This document shows positions 9,568 through 17,741 of a stretch of 64,000 bases of DNA, piece by piece; position 1 is the stretch's first letter, and each line of letters opens with the position of its first letter. The translations under genes and the position numbers were made by a program. The notes under the pieces were generated by a model, which was not told where the DNA came from, ran no database searches, and saw only the letters and a program-made list of their open reading frames with translations. Location of the stretch: assembly GCA_025408425.1 (NCBI GenBank), contig JANXYX010000030.1, forward strand, positions 38,942-102,941, in the 5' to 3' direction. The DNA is from Granulicella sp. (GTDB taxonomy: Bacteria > Acidobacteriota > Terriglobia > Terriglobales > Acidobacteriaceae).

Positions 9568-10809
9568 ATGTCCAACCTGATGGCAAACCCAAAGTTAAAA
9601 GCTCCCTCCAAAACCACAGCCCTCTCACCCGCCGCCGCAGAGTCACCCGAGAAGGAGCGCAAAGGCGACCGCAACGAATCCCTCACCGTCCTGCGCGCCT
9701 GTGAGGTCCTCAAAGCCTTCCGTACTCTCGGCGACGAACTCCAGCTAGCCGACGTCATCAACCGCACCGGTCTCCCCAAGACCACCGCCTTCCGTCTCCT
9801 CCGCACTCTCATTCATGGCGGACTGCTCGAGCGCGCCGGCTCCGGCGTCTACCGCAACCGCTTCGGCCCCGTCACCGCGCAACCCTTCCGCATCGGCTTT
9901 GCTGCCCAGGGAGACTCAGAATTCTGCCGCGAAGTCATGAAGAACATGGAGGCCGCAGCAGCCCGCGAACACGTCCATCTCATCACCGTCAACAACCGCT
10001 ACAGCGCCCGCGAAGCACTCCGCAACGCAGACCTGCTCATCCGCGAGCGCGTCGATCTTGTGCTCGAATTCCAGACCTACGAGCGCGTCGCGCCCGCACT
10101 CGCCTCCAAGTTCCTCGAAGCCAACATCCCCGTAGTTGCCATCGAAATCCCACACCCGGGCGCAACTTACTTCGGCGCCAACAACTACAAAGCCGGCATC
10201 ATCGGCGGCAAAGCCCTCGGTCGATGGGCCCGCGAGCACTGGGACGGCAAAGTCGATCAACTCCTCCTCCTCGAACTCCCCATCGCCAGCTCGCTCCTCG
10301 AACTCCGCATCACCGGACTCGTCGATGGCCTCCGCGCCGAGCTACCCCAGATCGCCTCCGTTCCCGTAGCCCATCTCAACGGACGCGGCAACTTCGAGCA
10401 GGTACTCGAAGTCCTCCGCCAATATCTGCGCCGCTCCCCCGCCCGCCGCACCCTCATCGGAGCAGTCAACGACGTCTGCGCCCTCGCCGCTCTGCGCGCC
10501 TTCGACGAGGCCGGAAGCCGTCACATGTGCGCCGTCATGGGACAGAACGCCATCCCCGACGCACGCAACGAACTCCGACGCCCCGACACACGTCTCGTCG
10601 GCACCGTCGCTTACTTCCCAGAGCGATACGGCGACGAGATCATCTCCCTCGCCATCCAGATCCTCCAGAAGAAAACCACCCCCTCCACCGTCTTCGTCAA
10701 ACATCAGCTCATCACTCCCCGCAACGTCGACCTCATCTACCCACTCGATGAGCGCCAGGAATTGAAGATCGGATTCCCTGCCGAGCGCACCCGAGTCGCC
10801 GCCCACTAA
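9568..10809 (+). CDS. Hybrid regulator: IclR-type HTH fused to a periplasmic-binding-protein-like sensor
   Basis: 413 aa. Residues about 35-95 form a winged helix of IclR type (VLRACEVLKAFRTLG, then LADVINRTGLPKTTAFRLLRTL). In place of the IclR effector domain, residues about 110-400 form a type I periplasmic-binding fold like RbsB or LacI (FRIGFAAQGDSEFCREVMKNM at the start, NRYSAREALRNADLLI, then FGANNYKAGIIGGKALG and a late LVGTVAYFPERYGDEIISLA). There is no signal peptide, so it acts in the cytoplasm as a one-component sugar sensor. The gene sits between divergent rhaT and the GH127/RLP/kinase unit; rhamnose or a pectin-derived sugar is the obvious ligand, by inference only. No clear ribosome site precedes the ATG. 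Confidence 0.85.
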   Translation: MSNLMANPKLKAPSKTTALSPAAAESPEKERKGDRNESLTVLRACEVLKAFRTLGDELQLADVINRTGLPKTTAFRLLRTLIHGGLLERAGSGVYRNRFGPVTAQPFRIGFAAQGDSEFCREVMKNMEAAAAREHVHLITVNNRYSAREALRNADLLIRERVDLVLEFQTYERVAPALASKFLEANIPVVAIEIPHPGATYFGANNYKAGIIGGKALGRWAREHWDGKVDQLLLLELPIASSLLELRITGLVDGLRAELPQIASVPVAHLNGRGNFEQVLEVLRQYLRRSPARRTLIGAVNDVCALAALRAFDEAGSRHMCAVMGQNAIPDARNELRRPDTRLVGTVAYFPERYGDEIISLAIQILQKKTTPSTVFVKHQLITPRNVDLIYPLDERQELKIGFPAERTRVAAH

Positions 10810-10826
10810 ATTCCGGAAAGCGGAAT
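10810..10826. promoter_or_regulatory. Putative operator ATTCC-N7-GGAAT before the GH127 unit
   Basis: The second copy of the 17-base motif begins at the last base of the regulator stop codon and lies about 80 bases before the GH127 start at 10907. It suggests that the regulator controls the downstream GH127-RLP-kinase unit. Confidence 0.55.
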
Positions 10827-10906
10827 CCAGCGACTACTCCGAACCCCGCCACATACATCTCAATCCGCCCATGGGTATAGTCTCGACAGAATTCGCCAGT
10901 CCCTCT

Positions 10907-12683
10907 ATGACCAGTCACCTCTCCCGCCGCAACTTCCTCAAGACCGCAGCCGCCACCGCTCTCCTCGCCCGAGTCAGCTTGGCCGCAGATCCCCCAGCTC
11001 CTCTCGAAGTCCTCACCGAGCTGCCCTACAGCGCCGTCACCCTCACCGGCGGCCCGCTCAAGCAGCAGTATGACCACATCCACGCCCACTACCTCGCCCT
11101 CGATAACGAGCCTCCTCAAGGTCTATCGCCAGCGCGCCGGCCTCCCCGCCCCCGGCCGCGACATGGGTGGCTGGTACGACACCGACGGCTTCGTCCCCGG
11201 CCACACCCTTGGCCAGTACATCTCCGGCCTCGCCCGCATCGGCGCCACCACCGGCGATCAGGCCTGCCACACCAAGGTTCACGATCTCGTCACCGGCTTC
11301 GCAGCCACACTAGGCCCCGACAACCAGTCCATCCTCCGCCCCAACACCAATCTCTGGACCTGCTACACCCTCGACAAGCACTTCGCCGGACTCATCGACG
11401 CCGCCACTCTCTCCAACGTCATTGAATCCCGCGACCTCCTCTCCCGCGTCCTCGCCGGAGCACAGCACCTGCTCCCAGCCAAAGGCCGCGACCGCATCGG
11501 CAAAAAAGATCCCCCCTACGACGAAACCTTCGTCATGCCGGAGAACCTCTTCACCGCCCACCAACTCACCGGAAACCCAGCCTTCCGCGAACTCGCCCTC
11601 AAATACCTCCTCGACCGCGAGTACTTCGATCCCCTCGACCGCGGAGAAAACCCTCTCCCCGGCCAGCACGCCTACTCCCACGCCATAGCCCTCAGCTCAG
11701 CTGGCAAGGCTTACCTCACCCTCGGCGACGCAAAATATAAGCGTGCCATGCAGAACGCCTTCACCCTCCTCACCACTCAGCAGCAGTTCGCCTCCGGTGG
11801 CTGGGGTCCCAACGAGACCTTCATCACCCCCCACAAGGGCGAGCTCTACGCCAGCCTCTCCACCACCGTTGATCACTTCGAAACCCCTTGCGGAGCCTAC
11901 GCAGCCACCAAGCTCGCCCGCTACCTCCTCCGCTTCACCGCCGATCCGCGCTACGGCGACAACCTCGAGCGCGTCGTCTTCAACACCATCCTCTCCGTCA
12001 AATCCCCTGACTCCGACGGCGGCTACCCCTACTACTCCACCTACAGCCCGCAAGCCACCAAGGTCTACTACCAGAAGAAGTGGCCCTGCTGCTCCGGCAC
12101 CCTCGTCCAGACCGTTGCCGACTACGTTCTCAACCTCTATCTCCGCAGCGCAGACGGCCTCTACATCAATATGTACGCCCCCTCCGAGGTCCGATTCACC
12201 CACAACAACACACCCATCCAGCTCATCCAGCAGACCCAATATCCTGCCGAAGACACCACCTCTATCCGCATCGCGACACCCCACCCCACCACCTTCACCC
12301 TCTACCTCCGCATTCCCGCGTGGCTCACCCAACCGGCGCAGATCACCGTCAACGGCAAACCCATCACCATCGCTGCCAACCCCGGAACCTTCGCCGCCAT
12401 CCACCGCACATGGAGCAACAACGACCGCGTCGACCTCCATCTCCCCCAGCACTTCCGCACTGAACCCATCGACGAGCTACACCCCAACACCGCCGCCCTC
12501 ATGCGCGGTCCCATCATGTACGCCGCACTCAACCCCTCATCCGATTCCGCAAGCCAGCGTTTCACCCTTCCTGCGAATCTGACGCAGATCGCACCCCAGG
12601 CCTTCACCCAAAAAGAAACCGTCTTCGTCCCCTTCTACTCCATCCAGAACGAGATCTATAACACCTACTTCAACCTGGCCTGA
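10907..12683 (+). pseudogene. Tat-exported GH127-family (DUF1680) enzyme, one-base frameshift
   Basis: The gene opens at ATG 10907 with a Tat signal (LSRRNFLKTAAATALLARVS) and reads to about 11107 (HAHYLALDNE). It then continues in the +1 frame as SLLKVYRQRAGLPAPG and is open to 12683. Dropping the G at 11108 restores one protein of about 591 aa. The main part has HFETPCGAY (Glu codon 11880, Cys codon 11889) and WPCCSGT (Cys codons 12087 and 12090), equivalents of the Glu/Cys/Cys/Cys zinc and thiolate centre of GH127 beta-L-arabinofuranosidases. It would cleave beta-L-arabinofuranose or a related pectic linkage. The long intact remainder suggests a sequencing error or very recent inactivation. 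An ATG at 10871 is also in frame but gives a poorer signal peptide. Confidence 0.85.
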
Positions 12684-12712
12684 CCCTTACCCCTTACGTT
12701 ACCCTCTGAAAA

Positions 12713-13978
12713 ATGACTGACCGCATACAAGCCCGCTACTGGATTGAAACCGCCTTCCCTCTCGACTCCGCCGCCGCCACCATGGCCGGAGAGCAGTCTA
12801 CCGGCACCTTCATCCGCGTCCCCGGCGAGACCGACGAACTCCGTGAACGCTACGCAGCCCGCGTAGAAAAAATCACCGAACTCGACAACGCCGCCGCACC
12901 GTCGCTCCCCGGCAGCGGCACACCAAAGTCCTGGGACGGCATCCGCCGCACCGCCGAAGTCACCCTCTCCTGGCCCATCGAAAACCTCGGCCCCTCCCTG
13001 CCCAACCTGCTCGCCACCATCTCGGGCAATCTCTCCGAACTCAAGCAGTTCTCCGGCCTCAAACTCCTCGACGTCACCCTGCCCCCCGTCTTCCTCACCA
13101 AATATCAAGGCCCCCAGTTCGGAGTAGCCGGAACCCGCAAGCTCACCGGAGTCTACGGCCGCCCCATCATCGGCACCATCATCAAGCCCTCCGTAGGCAT
13201 GTCGCCCCAGGCCACCGCCGCACAGGTCCGCACGCTCGTCGAAGCTGGCATCGACTTCATCAAGGACGACGAACTCCAATCCAACGGCCCGCACTGCCCC
13301 TTCGACCAGCGCCTCACCGCCGTCATGGACGTCATCAACCGCGACGCCGACCGCACCGGCAAGCGCGTCATGTACGCCGCCAACATCACCGGCGACCTCG
13401 ACGAGATGCTCCAACGCCACGATCACGTCTTGAACCATCAAGGCACCTGCGTCATGGTCAGTATGAACTCCATCGGCCTCCCCGCCATGAAAGTCCTCCG
13501 CGCCCACTCAAAGCTCCCCATCCACGGCCACCGCAACGGCTGGGGCATGTTCGGACGCTCCCCTGCCATCGGCATGAGCTTCGTCGCCTTCCAGAAGCTC
13601 TGGCGTCTTGCTGGCATCGACCACACCCACGTCAACGGCCTCAGCAACAAGTTCTGTGAGCCCGACGACTCCGTCATCGCCTCCGCCCGCGAGTGCCTCA
13701 CGCCCATGTTCCCCGCGCCCAACCCAGGCTGCGAGATCATGCCTGTCTTCTCCTCCGGCCAGTCCGCAAAGCAGGCCCCCGCTACCTTCGCCGCCCTCGG
13801 CACCGTTGATCTCATGTACGCCGCCGGTGGTGGCATCATGGCCCACCCCCAGGGTCCAGCCGCCGGGGTCCGCAGCCTCCAGCAAGCCTGGGAAGCCGCG
13901 ACCCAAAACATCCCTCTCACCGACTACGCCACCTCCCACCCCGAACTGAAATCCGCACTGGAGCTCTTCGGCTCATGA
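12713..13978 (+). CDS. RuBisCO-like protein (form IV), sugar-acid catabolism type
   Basis: 421 aa, complete RuBisCO large-subunit fold. Active-site residues remain: K158 in GTIIKPSVG, the carbamylated-lysine motif as K184-D-D186-E187 in DFIKDDE, HGHRNGWGMFGRSP in the barrel and a lysine in the loop-6 region NGLSNKFCE. It is not a carbon-fixing form: no small subunit is present and loop 6 is unlike forms I-III. In characterised loci, RLPs beside a DUF1537 kinase act on 3-oxo-isoapionate 4-phosphate in D-apionate breakdown (OiaX or OiaC). The DUF1537 kinase follows 237 bases downstream here. The match to that pathway is by family and neighbour, not proven; no apionate oxidoisomerase is in the window. 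Confidence 0.88.
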   Translation: MTDRIQARYWIETAFPLDSAAATMAGEQSTGTFIRVPGETDELRERYAARVEKITELDNAAAPSLPGSGTPKSWDGIRRTAEVTLSWPIENLGPSLPNLLATISGNLSELKQFSGLKLLDVTLPPVFLTKYQGPQFGVAGTRKLTGVYGRPIIGTIIKPSVGMSPQATAAQVRTLVEAGIDFIKDDELQSNGPHCPFDQRLTAVMDVINRDADRTGKRVMYAANITGDLDEMLQRHDHVLNHQGTCVMVSMNSIGLPAMKVLRAHSKLPIHGHRNGWGMFGRSPAIGMSFVAFQKLWRLAGIDHTHVNGLSNKFCEPDDSVIASARECLTPMFPAPNPGCEIMPVFSSGQSAKQAPATFAALGTVDLMYAAGGGIMAHPQGPAAGVRSLQQAWEAATQNIPLTDYATSHPELKSALELFGS

Positions 13979-14082
13979 AACACCCAAGATGCATCACGAA
14001 ATTTACTACGCGCTTCGCTCCTTTGCTGAGCTTGAAATTCAGAAACATGCTCGAAGAAACACGTCTCTCCGTCTTGCTTAAG

Positions 14083-14143
14083 GGCACGGCTTTAGCCGTG
14101 CCGTAACATCCGCCTTTGCACTACGGCTTTAGCCGCTGAGGTA
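14083..14143. repeat. REP-like palindrome pair between RLP and kinase genes
   Basis: 14083-14102 is a perfect palindrome, GGCACGGCT, TT, AGCCGTGCC. At 14121-14143 a related unit reads CTACGGCTTTAGCCGCTGAGG. Both share the core CGGCTTTAGCCG. Two similar imperfect stem units 20 bases apart in a gene gap are the form of REP/BIME-like elements. They may also attenuate transcription between the RLP and the kinase. Confidence 0.6.
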
Positions 14144-14214
14144 CGCCTTTCAGGACAGCTTTCACCTCTTCAGCCCCTGACTTCCCACACCCCACCCATC
14201 AAAGGACTTCACCC

Positions 14215-15546
14215 GTGCTCTACACCTACTACGGCGACGACTTCACCGGCTCCACCGACGTCCTCGAATCCCTCGCCCTCGCCGGTGTAGAAAGCGTCCT
14301 CTTCCTCCGCCCCCCAACCCCGCAACACCTCGCAGCCTTCAGCCACTGCCGCGCCATCGGCATCGCCGGAGATAGCCGCAGCCGAACTCCCGAGTGGATG
14401 TCCTCCCACCTCCCCAAAATCTTCACTACCCTCAAATCCTTCAACGCCCCCATCACTCACTACAAAACCTGCTCCACCTTCGACAGCTCTCCCACCCGCG
14501 GCAACATCGGCCGAGCCATCGAAATCGGCCGCACCATCTTCGCCCCCGAGTTCATCCCCATCGTAGTAGCCGCCCCTCACCTTGGCCGTTACGTCCTCTT
14601 CGGCAACCTCTACGCCACCGCTGGCGACGAGACCTACCGCATCGACCTCCACCCCACCATGAGCCGCCACCCCGTCACCCCCATGACGGAGCCGAACCTC
14701 TGCAAACACCTCGCCGCCCAGACGCAACTCCCCATCGCCCTGCTCGACATCCGCGACCTGGCCTCAGCCAACCCCGAAACCGCACTAGACACCGCACTCC
14801 AGTCCGGAGCGCAAGCCATCCTCTTCGACGGCCTCGACGAAACCACCCTCGCCGCCACCGGCAAGCTGCTCTGGTCCCACGCCGCCACCAAACCCCTCTT
14901 CGTCGTTGGAAGTTCCGGCCTCACCGAAAGCCTTGTAGCCGAGTGGCACACCCGGAACCTCATCCCCGCCGCCCCCCAGGCATTGCAGCCCAACCCAGTC
15001 GATCAAGTCCTGGTCATCAGCGGCAGTTGTTCCCCCATCACCGCAGCCCAGATCCAATGGGCGCTCCACAATGGCTTTGCCGGAATCTCACTCGATCCAG
15101 AAAAACTCACCCACCCGGACCACGCAGCCACCACCGCTGATATCGCTATCAAGCAAACCCTCGGCTATCTCGACCGGGGCCGCAGCGTCATTCTCTACAC
15201 AGCCCTGGGACCCCTCACCATAAGCACCCAGCCCTGCGGCGATCAACTTGGCACCGCCTTGGGCAACCTCCTCCGCAACCTCCTCCGCAACCTCCTCGCT
15301 CAATCTGGCCCCAGCGTCCGCCGCGTCATCCTCTGCGGTGGAGACACCTCCAGCCACACCGTCCAGCAACTCGGCCTTCACGCTCTTACCTTCTCCGCCA
15401 AACTTGCGCCAGGAGCACCCCTCTGCCGCGCCTACTCCGACGACCAATCATTCCACTCCTTGGAATTCGTTCTTAAGGGAGGCCAGATCGGCGAGCCTGA
15501 TTTCTTCTCTCTCGCCCGGTCCGGCCGCCATCAAAATACTCCCTGA
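14215..15546 (+). CDS. Four-carbon acid-sugar kinase family protein (DUF1537)
   Basis: 443 aa, normal family length. It starts with YYGDDFTGSTDVLESLALAG, the N-terminal substrate-domain motif with the DDFTGS acidic pair. The C-terminal nucleotide-binding part carries VVGSSGLTESL, LVISGSCSPITAAQI and RRVILCGGDTSSHTVQQLG, the last being the ATP-binding glycine-rich signature. Members phosphorylate acid sugars such as D-erythronate, L-threonate, 3-oxo-tetronate or 3-oxo-isoapionate. GTG is the start, supported by AAAGGA eight bases ahead. With the RLP upstream, the 3-oxo-isoapionate kinase role is the best guess. The last 16 bases overlap the 3' end of the convergent MFS gene. Confidence 0.88.
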   Translation: MLYTYYGDDFTGSTDVLESLALAGVESVLFLRPPTPQHLAAFSHCRAIGIAGDSRSRTPEWMSSHLPKIFTTLKSFNAPITHYKTCSTFDSSPTRGNIGRAIEIGRTIFAPEFIPIVVAAPHLGRYVLFGNLYATAGDETYRIDLHPTMSRHPVTPMTEPNLCKHLAAQTQLPIALLDIRDLASANPETALDTALQSGAQAILFDGLDETTLAATGKLLWSHAATKPLFVVGSSGLTESLVAEWHTRNLIPAAPQALQPNPVDQVLVISGSCSPITAAQIQWALHNGFAGISLDPEKLTHPDHAATTADIAIKQTLGYLDRGRSVILYTALGPLTISTQPCGDQLGTALGNLLRNLLRNLLAQSGPSVRRVILCGGDTSSHTVQQLGLHALTFSAKLAPGAPLCRAYSDDQSFHSLEFVLKGGQIGEPDFFSLARSGRHQNTP

Positions 15547-16802
15547 TCCAGCCGTCGTTTTACCGGCATCTTGTCCAGTCCGGCAGTGCAATCCACCACA
15601 GCAAACAACCCCGCAGCCAACATCACCATCCCCGCAATCACCTGCAGCGGAAGGTTATAACTCCCTGTCGCATTCACGATGTAACCAAACACCAGCGCCC
15701 CCACCCACCCACCTAAATTCCCCGCAGTATTCATCACTCCAGTAGCAGTTCCGCCATATTCCCCACCAAGACTCATACACATAGCCCACGCCGACGGCAG
15801 CATCAGGTCCATCACGCCCAGACCCAGCGTAGCCAGCACCACAATCGTCATCTGACCACTCACCAGGCTCATCGCCATCAACAGGCCAGCCGTCACTGCA
15901 AGGCACACGCCTGTAACCCACCGATACGCCACCTTGCGCCCATAACGCATCACCATGCGCTCGCTGATGCCTCCCCCACCCACATTGCTAATCAGCCCCA
16001 TAATGAACGGAAACGAGGCAAATACGCCCATCTGAGCGACACTGAAGCCCGCCCCCTTCACCAACCACGTCGTAAACCAGCCAAAATAAAACCAGCTCCC
16101 CCACGCATAACAGAAGTACGCAATCGTAATCAGCCACAAGTGTTTCAACGCAAACAGCCGCGCCCACGGAGCACCCGAGTGCCCAGGCTTTCGCGAGCAA
16201 CCATCAAGCTCATCCAGCTCCTCCTGCGTAATCCCTGGCTGCTCCGCTGGATCAGTCCGAAACCAGACTCCCCACACCACGGCCCAAATCAGACCTACTC
16301 CGCCAAGCACCCAGAAAATCGCGCGCCAGCCTACTGTCTGCTGCAACGGCACCAGAATCAGAGGTGCCAGCGCTCCCCCCAAACGACTTGCGCCCCAAAC
16401 GAAACCCTGTGCCCGAGCGTGCTCCCGCTTCGGGAACCAGCGTGAGATCACCCCGGCAGCGTTCGGATAGGCTCCCGCCGCCCCAATCCCAAACATGAAT
16501 CTCGAGCCCGCAATCTGCCAGAAGCTCCGGCACCAACCAGTCAGCGCTGTAAATCCAGACCACCATGCAGCAATACGCGTCAGTTCGAATCGCTGCCCCT
16601 TCCGGTCGCCTAAAGCACCGGAAGGAATCTCAAATAGCGCATTCGCAAGGATATAAGCGCTCAGCACCCACCCCCACTCCACAGGACTCAGTCGAAGATC
16701 GGCGCGGATTCCGGGCTCAGCAACGGCAATAGCCATCCTGTCCAGAAACGTAATCACGGAGACCACACACAACAGCGCCAGAACGCCGTGCCGCTTCTTC
16801 AA
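15531..16802 (-). CDS. MFS transporter, anion:cation symporter (sugar-acid) type
   Basis: 423 aa with twelve hydrophobic helices in two groups of six. The N terminus (LLCVVSVITFLDRMAIAVAEPG) and the loop motif GALGDRKGQRFELTR, with the GxxxDRxG-like sequence between helices 2 and 3, fit the ACS family that carries hexuronates, galactonate or glucarate. WFPKREHARAQGFVWGASRLG follows. The ATG overlaps the racemase stop by 4 bases, so both are one leftward operon. It converges on the acid-sugar kinase gene, so import of a sugar acid for that kinase is a reasonable inference. Confidence 0.88.
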   Translation of the reverse strand: MKKRHGVLALLCVVSVITFLDRMAIAVAEPGIRADLRLSPVEWGWVLSAYILANALFEIPSGALGDRKGQRFELTRIAAWWSGFTALTGWCRSFWQIAGSRFMFGIGAAGAYPNAAGVISRWFPKREHARAQGFVWGASRLGGALAPLILVPLQQTVGWRAIFWVLGGVGLIWAVVWGVWFRTDPAEQPGITQEELDELDGCSRKPGHSGAPWARLFALKHLWLITIAYFCYAWGSWFYFGWFTTWLVKGAGFSVAQMGVFASFPFIMGLISNVGGGGISERMVMRYGRKVAYRWVTGVCLAVTAGLLMAMSLVSGQMTIVVLATLGLGVMDLMLPSAWAMCMSLGGEYGGTATGVMNTAGNLGGWVGALVFGYIVNATGSYNLPLQVIAGMVMLAAGLFAVVDCTAGLDKMPVKRRLDQGVF

Positions 16803-17485
16803 GCGGGGACCTCTAGCTTCTGTCCGTTCAACCCCAGCAGCATATCGCGCGCTCTCATCACCGCCAACTCAGGACTAGACAACACTGGCACCCGCAACAT
16901 TTCGGGACTCATAGTAGCATGCACCCGCGCCATTGAAGCCTGTGCGAGCACCACTACATCGACATCGCTTACCAACTTTAGCAATCCCTTGCTCACAATC
17001 GCGTCGTGGGTCACCGTGTCTCCGGCCAATACAGCCTCAAACGCCCCTTCGCAAAGGCACTCGACGATCTCGACATCCTTGCCTTCCGCCTTCTGCCGTA
17101 CCAGCGCCGTTGTTGGCTCCAGCGTGGTTCGCAGCGTTGCCAGCACCCCAATCCGGCGCCCGCTGGCCACAGCTTTCTCTGCCATTGCTTCGTCCACCCG
17201 AATCACAGGAAAGTCGAACAGCCCCTGCGCCGCACTCACACCTGCGCCAATCGACGAACATGTCACCAGCACTGCATTCGCACCTGCATTCCCAGCCGAT
17301 TCCACCATGCTTATCAGCCGCCGAACCGTAGACCGCTGCAGCGAACCCGCCTCAATCGTATTGCGGATAAGACTCTCATCTACCATGTGAAAGATCTCCA
17401 CCTCCGGCATCCACTTAGCGCAGAGCGTGGCAAACATGGGCGTAAGCGTCGGTGAGGTATGTATTAGTGCAAGCTTTAACTGCAA
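16799..17485 (-). CDS. Aspartate/glutamate/hydantoin racemase-superfamily protein with one catalytic Cys
   Basis: 228 aa, full length for the superfamily. The first catalytic-site segment is present as LVTCSSIGAGVS. At the second site, where racemases have a second Cys in a V-x-A/L-x-CT pattern, this protein reads VVLAQASMAR, so that Cys is absent. A single-Cys arrangement occurs in decarboxylases and other non-racemising relatives, so racemisation is doubtful. Start is TTG at 17485 with AAAGGGAA upstream. It is co-transcribed with the MFS transporter (ATGA overlap), which suggests work on the imported acid. Confidence 0.8.
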   Translation of the reverse strand: MQLKLALIHTSPTLTPMFATLCAKWMPEVEIFHMVDESLIRNTIEAGSLQRSTVRRLISMVESAGNAGANAVLVTCSSIGAGVSAAQGLFDFPVIRVDEAMAEKAVASGRRIGVLATLRTTLEPTTALVRQKAEGKDVEIVECLCEGAFEAVLAGDTVTHDAIVSKGLLKLVSDVDVVVLAQASMARVHATMSPEMLRVPVLSSPELAVMRARDMLLGLNGQKLEVPA

Positions 17486-17741
17486 GGAAGTTCCCTTTCA
17501 TTGATGCCGTGTCGTCCTACATTCAGCGACCGAGACGCACTCTACATCCTTCAACGATGCATGAGGAAGTCAAAAGCTGGAAACTGCCTCGCACCAACAT
17601 GCGGAATCGATCTCCTGCATAATTCGAGTCCGATTCGCCACGGAACCTACAAAATCTCTACCGTTACCATACCTCTGTCAGGTGCTTTACAGGATGCCCT
17701 TTCTCACCGACCTCGGAAACGTGTAAAAGTCTGTCTTGCGA

